A DNA stretch of 64,000 nucleotides, taken from Asterias amurensis (lineage: Eukaryota > Echinodermata > Asteroidea > Forcipulatida > Asteriidae). The stretch covers positions 20,459,832-20,523,831 of the forward strand of contig NC_092649.1 of NCBI RefSeq assembly GCF_032118995.1, read 5' to 3'. This document shows, in pieces, positions 21,290-32,500 of this stretch (position 1 is the first letter of the stretch; each line of letters begins with the position of its first letter). The notes beneath the pieces were generated by a model that did not search any database, was not told where the DNA came from, and worked only from the letters and a program-made list of their open reading frames with translations. Made by a program: the position numbers and the translations under genes.

Positions 21290-23533
21290 ATGTCTTCTCA
21301 ATTTCAGTGTGATGTCTGTGACTTCAAATCACCGTATGATTATTATGGAAGCAAGCCCCCGTTTGTTCATGCTGCTGTGTCGTAAGTTACAGTAATACAC
21401 ATTCCTCAGGCTCAATGAATGAATGATGCATGGTTACAAACAACGTCCACGTCCACAAAAAAAACATTGTTCTGTCGATTGTCATTGATTGTATTTTCAA
21501 TTTATATTTGCAAACACAATAGTTGTAGTTGATGGCCTGACGTTTCGACCCTAGGAGAGCAGAGTTTTTCTCGAAGGCTAATAGTAATATGTATGTGACC
21601 AAGGAAAGCAGTGAATTTGAAACGCACGATTATAGAGAGAGTCAGGAAGCACAAAAAGGGGGTAAACAAAAATAGGGAGACAAAAGTGTTGGGAGGGAAG
21701 GAGCTGGTTTGACCACAAAAAGATGGAAGCACAAATAATAATATCAAGTGTGTGGGATGAGGGAGAAAAAGGAGAATAATATACATTATTATTAATGAAT
21801 GAGGTAGTTGCGACAGCGTAACCCTCCTCCCGACGGCCACGGCCACCAGGCCGTCTGGAGGAGGGTTTGTAATCGCAACCATGAGTGAGGCAGGCATGGC
21901 AGGCTAATATGTAGGTGTATTGTTATTAAACACAGTTATTTTTGCATCAGTGAGTACAATTAGATTTCATCTTTTGTTTCAGTTTAAAGGAAGAGGTTTA
22001 CATTCTAAAGGATCCATTTGTGGCAGAAAAAAGACACATCACCGTTGGATCACACTGTTCAATTTGTAGGAAAGCAGTTTGTGCAGGCCAGGTAAGATAG
22101 AATTTATCCGTAAGACTATAGTTTAGACCCAGTAACTGGGGCGCTGTACTCCTTTTTTCAAAATGTTGTCATTATCAGTCGGCTAGTGTAATGAAAAGGA
22201 GTACAGCGCCCCAGTTACTGGGTCTAACTATAGTTAACCATGTTACTATCAGTTGGACTTTTTGGGGGTAGACGAACTGAGCAAATGGGTAACTTGACTG
22301 ATGAAAGCCCAGTGGATCAGCCCAGAAAAACTTCTCCAAGGCATGCCAGCCGTTTTTTCACCAAACTCTTCCTAACTTAGGATTAATCTTGGGACTTTAG
22401 GACGAGTTAAGTTCCTTGTCCAAAGGCGTAGGACACATTGAGCCCATCCGCATCAAACTTGAGAAAGGATTAATCCTAGCATTTCGTGAAATTGGCTGCA
22501 GGTAATCCTACCAAATCATATTGGTAGTTTGACTGGCCACCTTCTGCCAAGATTTATAAACTAACTTGGTCCATCTTATCAAGCCAAGAAGTCATGTGTG
22601 GACGCACTGTCCTGGTTAAATCGGCCAGTGATATATCACTTGCGGTTCGCAGCAAAGCCACGATCACATGACACAAATATGTGAACTACATGTACGGCTA
22701 GACCCAGTAACTAGAGTGCTGTACTCCTAAAACAAAAAAAGACATCTGCCGTCATACAGGTACGGCCGCAGATGAATTTGTTTTAAAGAGTACAGCGCCC
22801 CAACTACTCGGTTTAGTGTTCAACTACTATGAGGTTCGTTCCGCTAGAGACGATAGCTGAACAAACCCCAGGTATACAGAGTTTATCAGTTCCATCCCAT
22901 TGCTTGCATGGTTTATCTTGCTTCTGTTTGCTGCGCTTCTCTTGGACGAAACAAGATATTTAGTTTTAACTTTTATTTCTTTGTTCCATGATTTGACTTG
23001 CCTCAGGACTGCAGTTTGTTCTACACAAAACGCTTCTGTCTCCAATGTGTGAAGGAGAACATAACAGAGTTTCCTAATGAAATCAAGAAGGTTTGTCCGT
23101 TGGAATATTTAAATGATAAAATTTGACACAATGAACATTTACCCAGTCAGTTTCCCTCAGGGTTTATTATATTATAATAAACCACGAGGGAAACTGACTG
23201 GGTAAATTTTAAAATGATTTGGGGGTCGAACAAAGCAAGACTAGTCTGAGCAGGATTTGAATCAACGACCTCTCGATTGAGATCTCAGTGTTCCACCAAC
23301 TGTCTTGTCAATAGCTTTGTTCCGTGCAAGTCAGAAGCCATAAAACCATTAGCTGCCATGTAGCTAGAGATCACACACAAGTTTATGACACAATGCAGCC
23401 AGGGGATCACCTTAAAGACATTGGACACTATTGGTAATTGTCAAAGACAAGTCTTCTCACTTAGTGTATCACAAGATTCTACTTTTCTTTAATATAGGAG
23501 CTTGAGAGGAAAGGAATTGTAGCCAAAGAATGA
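21290..23533 (+). CDS. CDPF1: Cysteine-rich DPF-motif domain-containing protein 1 (complete)
   Basis: Four coding exons: 21290-21381, 21983-22091, 23007-23090 and 23498-23533. All junctions are GT/AG and phases agree, giving a 106-residue protein. It starts with FQCDVCDF (first CxxC), continues through SPYDYYGSKPPFV and the family-defining ILKDPFVAEK (DPF), then SHCSICRK and VCAGQDCSLFYTKRFC, and ends CLQCVKENI...FPNEIKKELERK. The paired cysteines probably bind zinc. Length and motif order match the animal CDPF1 family (human about 120 residues), whose function is not established. The ATG at 21290 gives the expected N-terminus, ahead of the first CxxC. Introns 2 and 3 hold hairpin repeats. 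It is convergent with the RYBP gene. Confidence 0.92.
21534..21605 (-). repeat. GACGTTTCGA-type repeat fragment in CDPF1 intron 1
   Basis: It reads 'TGGCCTGACGTTTCGACCCT' then 'TCTCGAAGGCTAATAG'. This is the same style of end motif as the repeat at 7365-7640. The 131-residue minus-strand ORF across 21502-21897 has no recognisable domain, is low-complexity, and lies in the intron. Confidence 0.4.
22114..22235. repeat. Hairpin repeat in CDPF1 intron 2
   Basis: The left end 'GACCCAGTAACTGGGGCGCT' is exactly inverted at the right ('AGCGCCCCAGTTACTGGGTC'). The arm is about 40 bp and includes GTACTCC/GGAGTAC, with a loop of about 40 bp. A diverged copy is at 22697-22812. Confidence 0.8.
22697..22812. 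repeat. Second, diverged hairpin of the same family in CDPF1 intron 2
   Basis: It reads 'GACCCAGTAACTAGAGTGCT' at the left and 'AGAGTACAGCGCCCCAACTA' at the right. Several mismatches break the pairing, so it is older than the copy at 22114. Confidence 0.65.
23138..23345. repeat. Hairpin plus reverse tRNA-like SINE in CDPF1 intron 3
   Basis: 'ACCCAGTCAGTTTCCCTCAG' at 23140 and its reverse complement near 23190 form a stem around an AT loop. A minus-strand B-box-like 'GGATTTGAATC' follows near 23252. The same GTCAGTTTCCCT words flank the tRNA-like SINEs at 4640 and 5130. Confidence 0.6.
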
Positions 23534-23811
23534 AGCGAATGAAGATTGGCTTCAGGCAGGAACGAGCGACCAGGGGTAAGTTATAAACCAATTCGTGTAA
23601 AGCACTAGCACAAACAAGATTCCAAGGTCAAGAAATACACCAAGCAAGAAACCCCATTACAAAGAAGTAGCGCTTAAAAAAATGCCAGGTTTTTACAAAC
23701 GGTTAAACCCCTACATTCAGAAATCCCTATGTTCATACACCCCTTGTTGCATTTAATCTTTATCTTTTTTAGAACATAGGGCGTTGGAAGATACTGTAGT
23801 CACCTTTCTTA

Positions 23812-24200
23812 AAGGAACACGTTGCCTTGGATCGGTCGAGTTGGTTTTTGAAAAGCGTTTGTAACCGTTTTTCATAAAATGCATATGGGTAGAAAGATGT
23901 TGTAAAAGTAGAATACAATGATCCACACAAACATACCTCAAAATTGCGTGGTTTTCCTTTTACCTCGTCGACTAACACGTCGGCCATTTATGGGGGTCAA
24001 AATTTTGACTCCCATAAATGGCCGACCGTGTTGGTTCGCACAGTAGAAGGAAAACCATGCAATTTCGAGGCAAACTTGTGTGGATCATTGTATTCTACTT
24101 TTAAAACGTCTTTCCAACCATATGCATTATATAAAAAACGGTTACAAACGCTTTTGTTTTGACCAACTCGTCCGATCCAAGGCAACGTGTTCCTTTAAGC
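23812..24200. repeat. Near-perfect palindromic MITE family B (about 388 bp)
   Basis: The left end TTAAAGGAACACGTTGCCTT is inverted at the right end. The arms stay paired to the centre, where 'TGGGGGTCAAAATTTTGACTCCCA' marks the turning point. Rearranged or partial copies lie at 29586-29815 and 31075-31185. ORFs on both strands here are by-products. Confidence 0.85.
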
Positions 24201-24294
24201 CCGGTTCACAACACACTGTTACAAAGTATTTGTTGCGAATTTGTGACGTAAAAATTTGTGTGGCATTCGCAGGAAGCTTGAACCGAGCTTAAAG

Positions 24295-24477
24295 GCCCGG
24301 TCCCACTGCAGCGATAACAAGAACGATAACAATAACGACGCAAAGAGGACGCATTCTATTGGTTGAATGAGCCTGTGCGTATTCTGCGTGGAGCAATTTA
24401 ACCAATAGAATGCATTCTCTTTGCATCGTGATCGTTATCGTTTTCGTTATCGCTGCAGTGTGACTCAGCCTTAACAG
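24295..24477. repeat. Palindromic MITE family C with ATAACGATAACG words
   Basis: The left 'GGTCCCACTGCAGCGATAAC' is inverted at 24450-24470 ('GTTATCGCTGCAGTGTGACT'). Inner arms carry 'CATTCTATTGGTT/AACCAATAGAATG'. About 183 bp, no coding capacity. Confidence 0.8.
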
Positions 24478-24837
24478 TTGATTTTGATTCAATAATTTAA
24501 ATAAATGGAGATGTTTGATTTTGTCTTTCAGTTTCTATTCTGGGACGTACCCTTGGATATGACGTCAACAACCAAAGACCTAGTCCAGGCTGAAGAGATT
24601 AACAACCAAGACTAGGGAGAAGAAGATGGTGAGAGCTACATTACAACACTGGTGGGCACATGGCAATGAGGCCAAGCATAATGTACAAGTGTAGGGTACA
24701 GGGCCCGCTGCCTACTGTAACAAAAGAACCGGTCCTTACACATCACAGGGAGTGCTCATTACCCCTGGGGTTGAGATATTAAAAACTTAAGGCTAGTCCC
24801 AAATTCGAGATAAGACTAGTCTTAACGCTTTGTGAAA

Positions 24838-25075
24838 TCCACCCCTGGTCACTTGGCCATAATATCATTCCTTGAACCATCTCAGCCAGCTGGGGAGAAT
24901 ACAGCCTTTGCTGCTAAGTATGTAGCGCACCAAGCTAAATCAATCTTAACAACCATCTCTACCCTCACAGGTACCCATTTACCCCTGGGTGATGAGAAGC
25001 ATTTACAGTTGAGTGTCTTGCTCAGTGACACAAGTGTCATGACCGAGATTTGAACCCACACCTCAGCATAAAGAA
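24838..25075 (-). repeat. SINE in reverse orientation
   Basis: Same family as 1205-1500: 'CCCCTGGTCACTTGGCC', 'AGCTGGGGAGAATACAGCC', 'CTCACAGGTACCCATTTACC', and a minus-strand B box 'GGTTCAAATC'. Confidence 0.65.
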
Positions 25076-25077
25076 TT

Positions 25078-25432
25078 TAAAGGCTATTGGTAATTACTCA
25101 AAATAATTATAAGCATAAAACTTTTCTTGGTACGAGTAATGGGAAAACATTGTGAAAAACGGCTCCCTCTGAAGTAATGTAGTGTTCGAGAGAGAGGAAA
25201 TTTTCCACAAATTTGATTTTGAGACCTCGGATTTAGAATTTGATGTCTCGAATTCAAGCATCTGAAAGCACACAACTTTGTGTGACAAGGGTGGTTTTTC
25301 TTTCATTATTATCTCGCAACTTCGATGACCAATTGAGCTCAAATTTTCACAGGTTTGTTATTTGATGCATTTGTTGAGAACTGTGAAGGCTAGTCTGTGA
25401 CAATTACCAATAGTGTCCAGTGTCTTTAAGTC
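25078..25432. repeat. MITE family A copy
   Basis: The ends are 'AAAGGCTATTGGTAATTACT' and 'CAATAGTGTCCAGTGTCTTT'; the left end has lost a few bases. It carries the usual centre 'TTTGAGACCTCGGATTTAGA'. Confidence 0.75.
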
Positions 25433-25439
25433 TGATGCA

Positions 25440-26030
25440 CAAAGCTACTTGACTACAACACACAGCATCAGACCAAAATAAATTACACATTGTTTTACAT
25501 TTCAAATTTTGTACAATAATATTTTTTTAAAGAAATTTCACACTGAAAGATAAAAATCCACATAAATAACTGGTTTTGTTAAACCTATTTTGTCTAAACC
25601 TCATCCAGTTTGTTATTTATGAGTTATTGTAAAGTGTATAAAACCATTAACCAACTCTAGTAGTTTACACAAACACAACTTATTATTTGATTTGATAGAT
25701 ACATGTAACTTAGAAATGATGTCAAATTATACTGATGACGAAAATTGAGTGTCATTTAAGAAAGTAAAAATAAAGGATTCTGTGAAATATTGAACCAGTC
25801 TTAATATAACATGTATGCTAAATAAATGATTTTAAATTCTACTGATGATGAGGTGTAATATTTTCATTATCAATTCCAACTGAAATTGATTGGCATTTGA
25901 CAAAGCAGAAATAAAGTATTCTTCAAAATTTGTAATTAACCAGTTGCACTTTTGTTTGTTGTGTCTCATGCAACTTTGCATTACCAGATTCTATACAGCC
26001 AATTCTTACCGCTGGTTATTACACTAGGAG
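25440..26030. other. AT-rich intergenic sequence, no feature seen
   Basis: Two loosely similar 'TACTGATGA(C/T)GA...AAATTGA' segments occur near 25730 and 25840. Nothing else can be supported. Confidence 0.4.
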
Positions 26031-26039
26031 CTAGCTGTG

Positions 26040-26350
26040 TACACTATGGTGTGGAAAATGGGCTCCAAAACTAAAGGATTGCCCTGTACCGAGTAAGGGC
26101 CCAACTTCATGGCTCCGTTTACTGTATGCAAAGAATCTGCGCTTGCATAAGCAGGGAATTCCGGCTCCCTGCGAATGTATTTCACGGGTAAGCAGGAACT
26201 TTTGCTCGGGTGGGCGCGTACTCCACAATACTAGGCATTCTTTGCTTACACGTTACACAGCTAGCGCAGAACTTCAGCGCTTGCACAGTAAGCAGAGAAT
26301 TGTGATTGTAAGCGCAGAATTTGGCAGGGAGCAGAGCCATGAAGTCGGGC
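26040..26350. repeat. Palindromic repeat family D (GCGCAGAATT / AAGCAGGGAATT words)
   Basis: Inverted words include 'AACTTCATGGCTC' near 26103 and 'GAGCCATGAAGT' near 26333. Several 'AGCGCAGAA' and 'TTACTG' units lie between. Related copies: 28220-28400, 29825-30000 and 63225-63490. Confidence 0.6.
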
Positions 26351-26399
26351 GACGATGTTCAATACAATGAATAAGTTGGTAAGGCCAACTATTAAACCA

Positions 26400-29345
26400 G
26401 CATGCATTGGTTGAATGAGTATCTTTAGAGACCCCCAAAAAACCCAAAGATTATTCAAGAATTTCAACTGTTTCATTTCTTTGTTTCACCATCACACAAC
26501 AATTTTTATCCTTACTGCAATATGTGGTATTCTTATTACAAAGGTAATGATGAGTTTTTTCAAAACATATTTACAAGCAGTCACAAACTTCTTTAACAGA
26601 TTTGTCAATAGCCTATATGCATGTCCAAATAAATGTGCAGTTGGCCAGAACAAAACACCTCGCAAAAGATTCTGGATGACATTCTAGGTCAAATAACAAT
26701 AACCTTGTGGCGAAGCAGAGTACCACCGCACAGCTCAACTCGCATATGCCCTGGGCGGGTATCGAACCAGGGTCACCTTGGTGAGAGGCGAGCGTTTCAT
26801 GCACAAGCCAACCATGCCCCCACTGAACAGTAACAAGCAGAGATTAGAAATATATCCAAAACCAGAGACTAGAAATAAACGACAGCATGGAAATATATCC
26901 AAAAATATGGAGTTAATGTTCACAGATGAGAGGAATAGCCCCTTAAAAGCAACTTTGGCAAAAAATTATTGTTTAATACAAAGACCAAGTTAACACAAGG
27001 ACCATTTGTCGACTAGCGTTTGACATTGTCTGGTACCCACCACATGTTATCGAGCATGAGTATGTTATTAGCGGCAGTCAATCCACAAATGGCCTTATTT
27101 GAAGGAGATGTCCAGATTGAAGGCATGATGTCATGCTTCACACTTAATGTTTCTTTCCATCAAAAAAGTCTCAATAATTAGTTATTTGTTTTAAGTTTAC
27201 AAATAAACGTTTCAACATTACATTTACAGATGGCCCTAGTAAACAGTTACCAAACTGGCAAATTAATACACATGATTCACAATAAAAACTGTACATTTAT
27301 TTATGTGCTTTTAATATGTAGAAACAGGTGGTGTTTTTAATTTTTAGTGGTTTGCAAACAAAAAACATTTGAAGTTGTGTCATGAATGTACTTGGTGGTT
27401 TTAAAGACCAGGTTATAGCACGATGGTCGCATGATGGAAAAAACACAGTTATTATGCCCTAGCGATGACTATAAAATGTGTTTTTTTGGGATCACATGTC
27501 AGAATTTCTATTGCGCCACCGACTATAAACTGACCTTAAGACATCTTCAGGAACTTGAATCTGTTACCATCTCTGCTTATCAAGAAAGCAGCTATGAACA
27601 AGTATTTACATGTAAGCCCAATAGCTATATCAACGTGTACAAATATCCCTCCAAAGCCACCTTCCCCCGAGTCTAATAAAATGAATAGATAGATTAGATA
27701 ATTAAGTGCATTTTAAACTTCTTTAACTTGTGGAAGGTTTCTAAATGCTACCAAACAGTGTCATTCGCTTTTCAGAAACTTCACCTTGTTTGTCAAATTT
27801 GAATCTACCCCCCCCCCCCGCACATAATTTAAACCATGCAAACTACAATATTCACAAATTTAACACAAATACGACACTTGCCAAACCAACAGACACTTAT
27901 AAATTTGCTGTAAACATAATACATTATTAATTCAACTTTAACCAGCCGCGTTCGTTCTGATTCCGACTGGAGTAGTTCACATTTCTTTGAAGATTTTTTT
28001 TTACAAATATATTTAATTTAACAAATAAAAACGGTTGGTCAGGTTTAACTATTGAAACATGGTCTAGTAATAGTCATGGTCTAGCACATCTTTTTTACAC
28101 AAACATGTGGACGCTGAATAAGGGTTGTTGATGCATTCTTAATTAGGAGGAAATATGAATTTTGCGATATTAAAAACCCTATTCAGGGTTAAATTTACAG
28201 CAAGAAACCATGACCAAAATTCATAGAGCTTCTTAAGCATTAAACCAGCTTTCTGCTTAGCAAAACTAGGCAGGCTACCAGTCACAGATTATGCATGTGA
28301 CATGGCATTTTGGCTGGTAAACTTCTTCGGGTAAGCATAATTTTGTTTTGCTTAGCCATTTTTTGTGCTTCACATGCTTAAAGGCAGCTCCATGAAATTG
28401 GGACTACATGTCCTTACCACAACTCAAAGCCATGTGAGAAACACAATCAACCAAATATATTTTATTCCTCAATTTATTCCATAACGTTCCTTGGTCTAAA
28501 TAGGGGAAAAGGAAGCGAAGACAAAACACTATTTATAAAGTTCCCATGGTGGTACTTGGTTAGCATAAACTATTTTTTTTACAGTGTGTTTGTTAGTAGG
28601 TTAATGAAAAAAGGCCTTATTTCATAAAGCTAATTTGGGCTAACATTAAATCCACATGCCCATGGCTTCGGTCTACATACAAACAATTCATTCAGAATGT
28701 CATACAGATCTATTCTTTAACATATTTACACGAGGGAGAACTCAGGTTTGTTCACAATATTTCTTCACAGAAACGACTCGTTCCTTAAGTTCTAGACTAC
28801 ACCATAACTACAGTCATTCCATTCCTACTACATGCACACAAGCCTGGTACTTCACGAAGGCACTGAAGGCGATTGCCTCCATGCCCCTGGTCATTGCCTT
28901 GGTGCCCTTGAAATGCCTCAGAAGAAATTTACAATTTCCTCATAGGGTGCCCATCCATTACTAAGGAGAAAATGCTTTGGTGTCCTTGCTCTTTCATAAA
29001 CGAAGCAATACAGACCTGTGCACATTACTAGTTTTCAGGGATCTAGTTCGCCAACTTAATACAAGCCGAATATTACGCAAAATTCTCTTTTTATAGGTCC
29101 TAACACATCACTAAGAAAATTCCTTCTTGATTTACATTTCTACCACCACAAAGAAACATTACAACACCAGAGACGTCAGATGAAAAATTTGCTTTGGCCA
29201 ATTCCATTCTCTTGCTGGACCAGTCAGTGCACGACTACTTAGTATAAATGCAGCATTTCCACAACACAAAAAAAAACACATGCGAGAATCGTAGTTGCTC
29301 TCTCGGAAGCCTACTATAAAAAAACCACACCATAGAGGGCGCTGT
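26400..29345 (-). other. Region downstream of the RYBP stop; possible long 3' UTR
   Basis: No other gene is supported here. On the minus strand, candidate AATAAA signals correspond to plus-strand TTTATT, for example near 27296 and 28463. A C-run lies at 27811-27820. A repeat with 'GCCCTTGAAATGCCTCAGAA' is at 28850-28950 and recurs at 33690, 33890, 46780 and 60300. The transcript end cannot be placed. Confidence 0.35.
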
Positions 29346-29514
29346 TCATAATCCATTGACGTTACCGTTTGTTCGTTCGGCCGAGGCATCGTCCGAATCG
29401 ATGGAGGTTCTCGTATGGGATTTCTCTTTATACTCTGTAATAATCACGGGTACGTTGTTGACCACAACTTCCGTACTAATGGCCGAGCTCCGATCGACAT
29501 TTTTTAAGCGGGGT
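29346..29514 (-). CDS. RYBP: RYBP terminal exon with the RING1/CBX-binding segment
   Basis: Acceptor TTTTTCAG; 55 residues, then [22 protein letters not shown] followed by [11 protein letters not shown] aligns with the vertebrate C-terminal segment that forms a hairpin on RING1B. The tail is short and Ser/Asp-rich, without the long Ser-rich end of vertebrate RYBP. Confidence 0.92.
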
Positions 29515-32500
29515 CTGAAAAATGATGAAAAAGAAAGAAGAACAAAAATTTTAATAAAGAGCATTTACAATGCGCCGGTATCCATCTTAAAGGAACACAT
29601 TGACTTGGACCAGTCGAGTTGGTCTTTGAAAAGCATTTGTAACCGTTTGTTATAAAATGCATGGTTAGAAAGATGTTTTAAAAGTAGAATACAATGATCC
29701 ACACAAATTTGCCTTGAAAATGCGTGTATTTACTTTTACTTTGCGAACTAAAACAGTCGGCCATTTATGGGAGTCAAAAATTTGACCTCCATAAATGGCT
29801 GACCATGGTAGTCCAACCCACAACCTTTGCCACTCTAGAGCAGGGCCCAATTGCATGGCTCGGCTTACCAAATGCTTGGGAATCGGCGCTTGCTTGACTC
29901 GGCGCTCAAATTCGGCACTCACACAGCTAGCTCAGAATTTTGGCGCTTGCACGTAACTGGAGAATGGTGATTGTTAGCGCAGAACTTGGCAGTAAGCAGA
30001 ACTAGTATTTATGCCAAGATGTCTTGCCACTAGACCAACGAGATTGCCCATCAGCAAGAGGCAGCTTGAATGCCTTATTTTAGCAGTGTGAACCGGACCA
30101 ATTTAATTGTTCAATTTACTGGTAAAGAAAATCATTAAAAGACACTTGACACTTTTGGTAAAAGTCAGTCTTCTCACTTGGTGTATGCCAACATATGCAT
30201 AAAAAATAACAAACCTGTGAAAATATGAGCTCAATTGGTCGTCAAAGTTGGGAGATAACTATGAAAGAAAACACCCTTGTCACAACAAGTTGTGTGCTTC
30301 CAGATGCTTGGTTTCGAGACTACAAAATTTTATTCTGAGGTCTCAAAATCAAATTCGTGGAAAATTACTTCTTTCTCAAAAACTACGTCATGTCAAAGGG
30401 AGCCGTTTCTCACAATGTTTTAAACTATCAACAGCTCTCCATTGCTTTTTACCAAGTCAGTTTTTTGCTAACAATTATTTTGAGTAATTACCTTACCAAA
30501 AGTGTTCACTGCCTTTAAAGGAGATGGTTGAGTTTCTTACCTTGGTTTCTTAGATGTACCAGCTTTCCTCTGTGCTGGACTCCGTGCAGTTGTCTTCGCT
30601 GTCTTGACGTGAATCAGTGGAGACAGATTCTGCTGAGCTTGTTGCTGGGCGACTAGTTGTGCATTAAGCCTTGGTTTTCTGCCATTCAAAAATGGATTGT
30701 TAAAAAAAAAGTTAATAAATATTAAATTTGCATTGGGGATAAGGAATATTAATTTCGAGTTAACCCATACATCGATGTGTGTTAGCACTGTATATTCAGT
30801 ACTTTCCCCGGGTTCTGTGGAAAAAAACACAGGAAAAATTACTCAGGTGGTATTTGAACCCCCAACCTTTGCAATTGAATAGCAGTCTATAACCAACTAG
30901 ACCACTGAAAGTCTAGTTGGTAAGACACTGCTCTAGAATTGCAAAGGTCAAGGGTTTGAATCCCACCAGAGTAATATGTCTGTGATTTAAAAAAAAAAAA
31001 CTTGAGAAAGTACTGAGTATACAGTGCTAACACAGAATTCCTTGTACACTGTGAACTAACACGGTCTGCAATTTTGAAGAACAATTTGACTCCACAAACT
31101 TGCGTGCCACAATTCACAATAAAAAGGAAAATCGTGCAAGTTCGGGGCATATTTGTGTGGATAATTATATTCTACTTTTAAGGGAGGAGCTGCGTACAGC
31201 AATGGAAGATCTACATGTTTGGAGGGCCATCAGCAGAGTGTGGGTTTGAATCCCCAGCCATGACACTTGTGCCCTTAAGCAAGACACTTAACCGTTGCTT
31301 CGTCCTTCGAATGGGACGTTAAGTTGTTGGTCCCATGTGTTGTGTAACGCATGTTTAAGGACCCAGTGCACTTGTCGAAGAGAGAAGGGGTTCGCCCCGG
31401 ACTTCGTGGCTGTGGCTGCTAAATGCGCCGTAGCACCTTGTAAACCCTTACAAAGTGCGACATAATTGGGTTTAGAATTCATAACTTTCGCTAACCTCTC
31501 TTTCTGTATAAATGTAAATACTAAGCGCCTTGAGTAAATGAACCTTGTTGGTAAATACATGCGCTATATAAGACTTTGATATATTGGGTGCATTTGACTA
31601 GCGTCCATGGATCGACACCGCGGTGCTCACTTGGGTGAACCCATAACAAGAGCTAACAAACGATCGCTTACCCTCTCGTAGTGACGTCATGCACCTGGGG
31701 CCAGCCCCCAATTGACCCACTCCACAAGCAGGGCACTTTGGGGCTGACCCAGGTGAGCCCCTGAAATGGCGTCAAAGCTATTCGAACAAACATACTGGGG
31801 GCAGACCTCGGTCAACCCAGGGAAGCTAATCGAACGCACCATATATTATTAAATCATCTGATGTTCTGAATGGACTGAATGAATGAATGAAAGTTTAACC
31901 ACTACTCACCTAGTGGAAGTGCCTTTGCGGACATCGCACATAGCACACTTGAATGCCTCTGCTTTGTTTCGATAAGTACACACACTGCAGTCCCAATAGG
32001 AGCCCTCTGGCGACCGAGAACTTCGCTTAGCTCGCCTGAAAAACAAGTTTGTAAAATATAAGTGAATAAAAGAAATTCAAAATAAATAATGATAATACGA
32101 ACTCTGTGGGTTCTTATATAATACATGTAGTAGTATATCAAACAAGGGGCGTATCAAAGCCCTAATTATACATTCCTGCAAGGTATGTGGATATAAATTT
32201 TGAAGTATGAGACATACATGTATTCCTTTTTAAAACAGCACCATGTAAGGATTTACAAAGTGCTGTGGGGCTATTTATAGCCTTTTGTCGAGGCCTCTGG
32301 GCTTGGACAGCGACGATGAGTCGCGGTCCCAAGCGACCGGAGCGGGAGACCACACGTGAGTGGCTTAGCCACAAGGGTCTTTTCCAACTTGTTTTGTGGT
32401 TTTGTTGATGAACTGTTCATAGATTATGAATAATAATAATAATAACCCGTTTTTATATAGCGCTTTTCACACCCGGAGGGCGTCCCAAAGCGCTTCACAT

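Larger units (their letters stand above)
23498..24640 (+). other. CDPF1 3' UTR with a probable intron
   Basis: After the TGA at 23531-23533, a strong donor CAGGG|GTAAGT lies at 23575/23576 and an acceptor TTGTCTTTCAG at 24531. The predicted 3' UTR intron (23576-24531) holds two complete palindromic elements. The donor is 42 bases after the stop, short of the usual distance that triggers nonsense-mediated decay. Confidence 0.4.

Noticed and set aside
21502..21897. 131-residue minus-strand ORF
   Set aside because: It is in CDPF1 intron 1, partly over a repeat fragment, with low-complexity hydrophobic sequence and no recognised domain.
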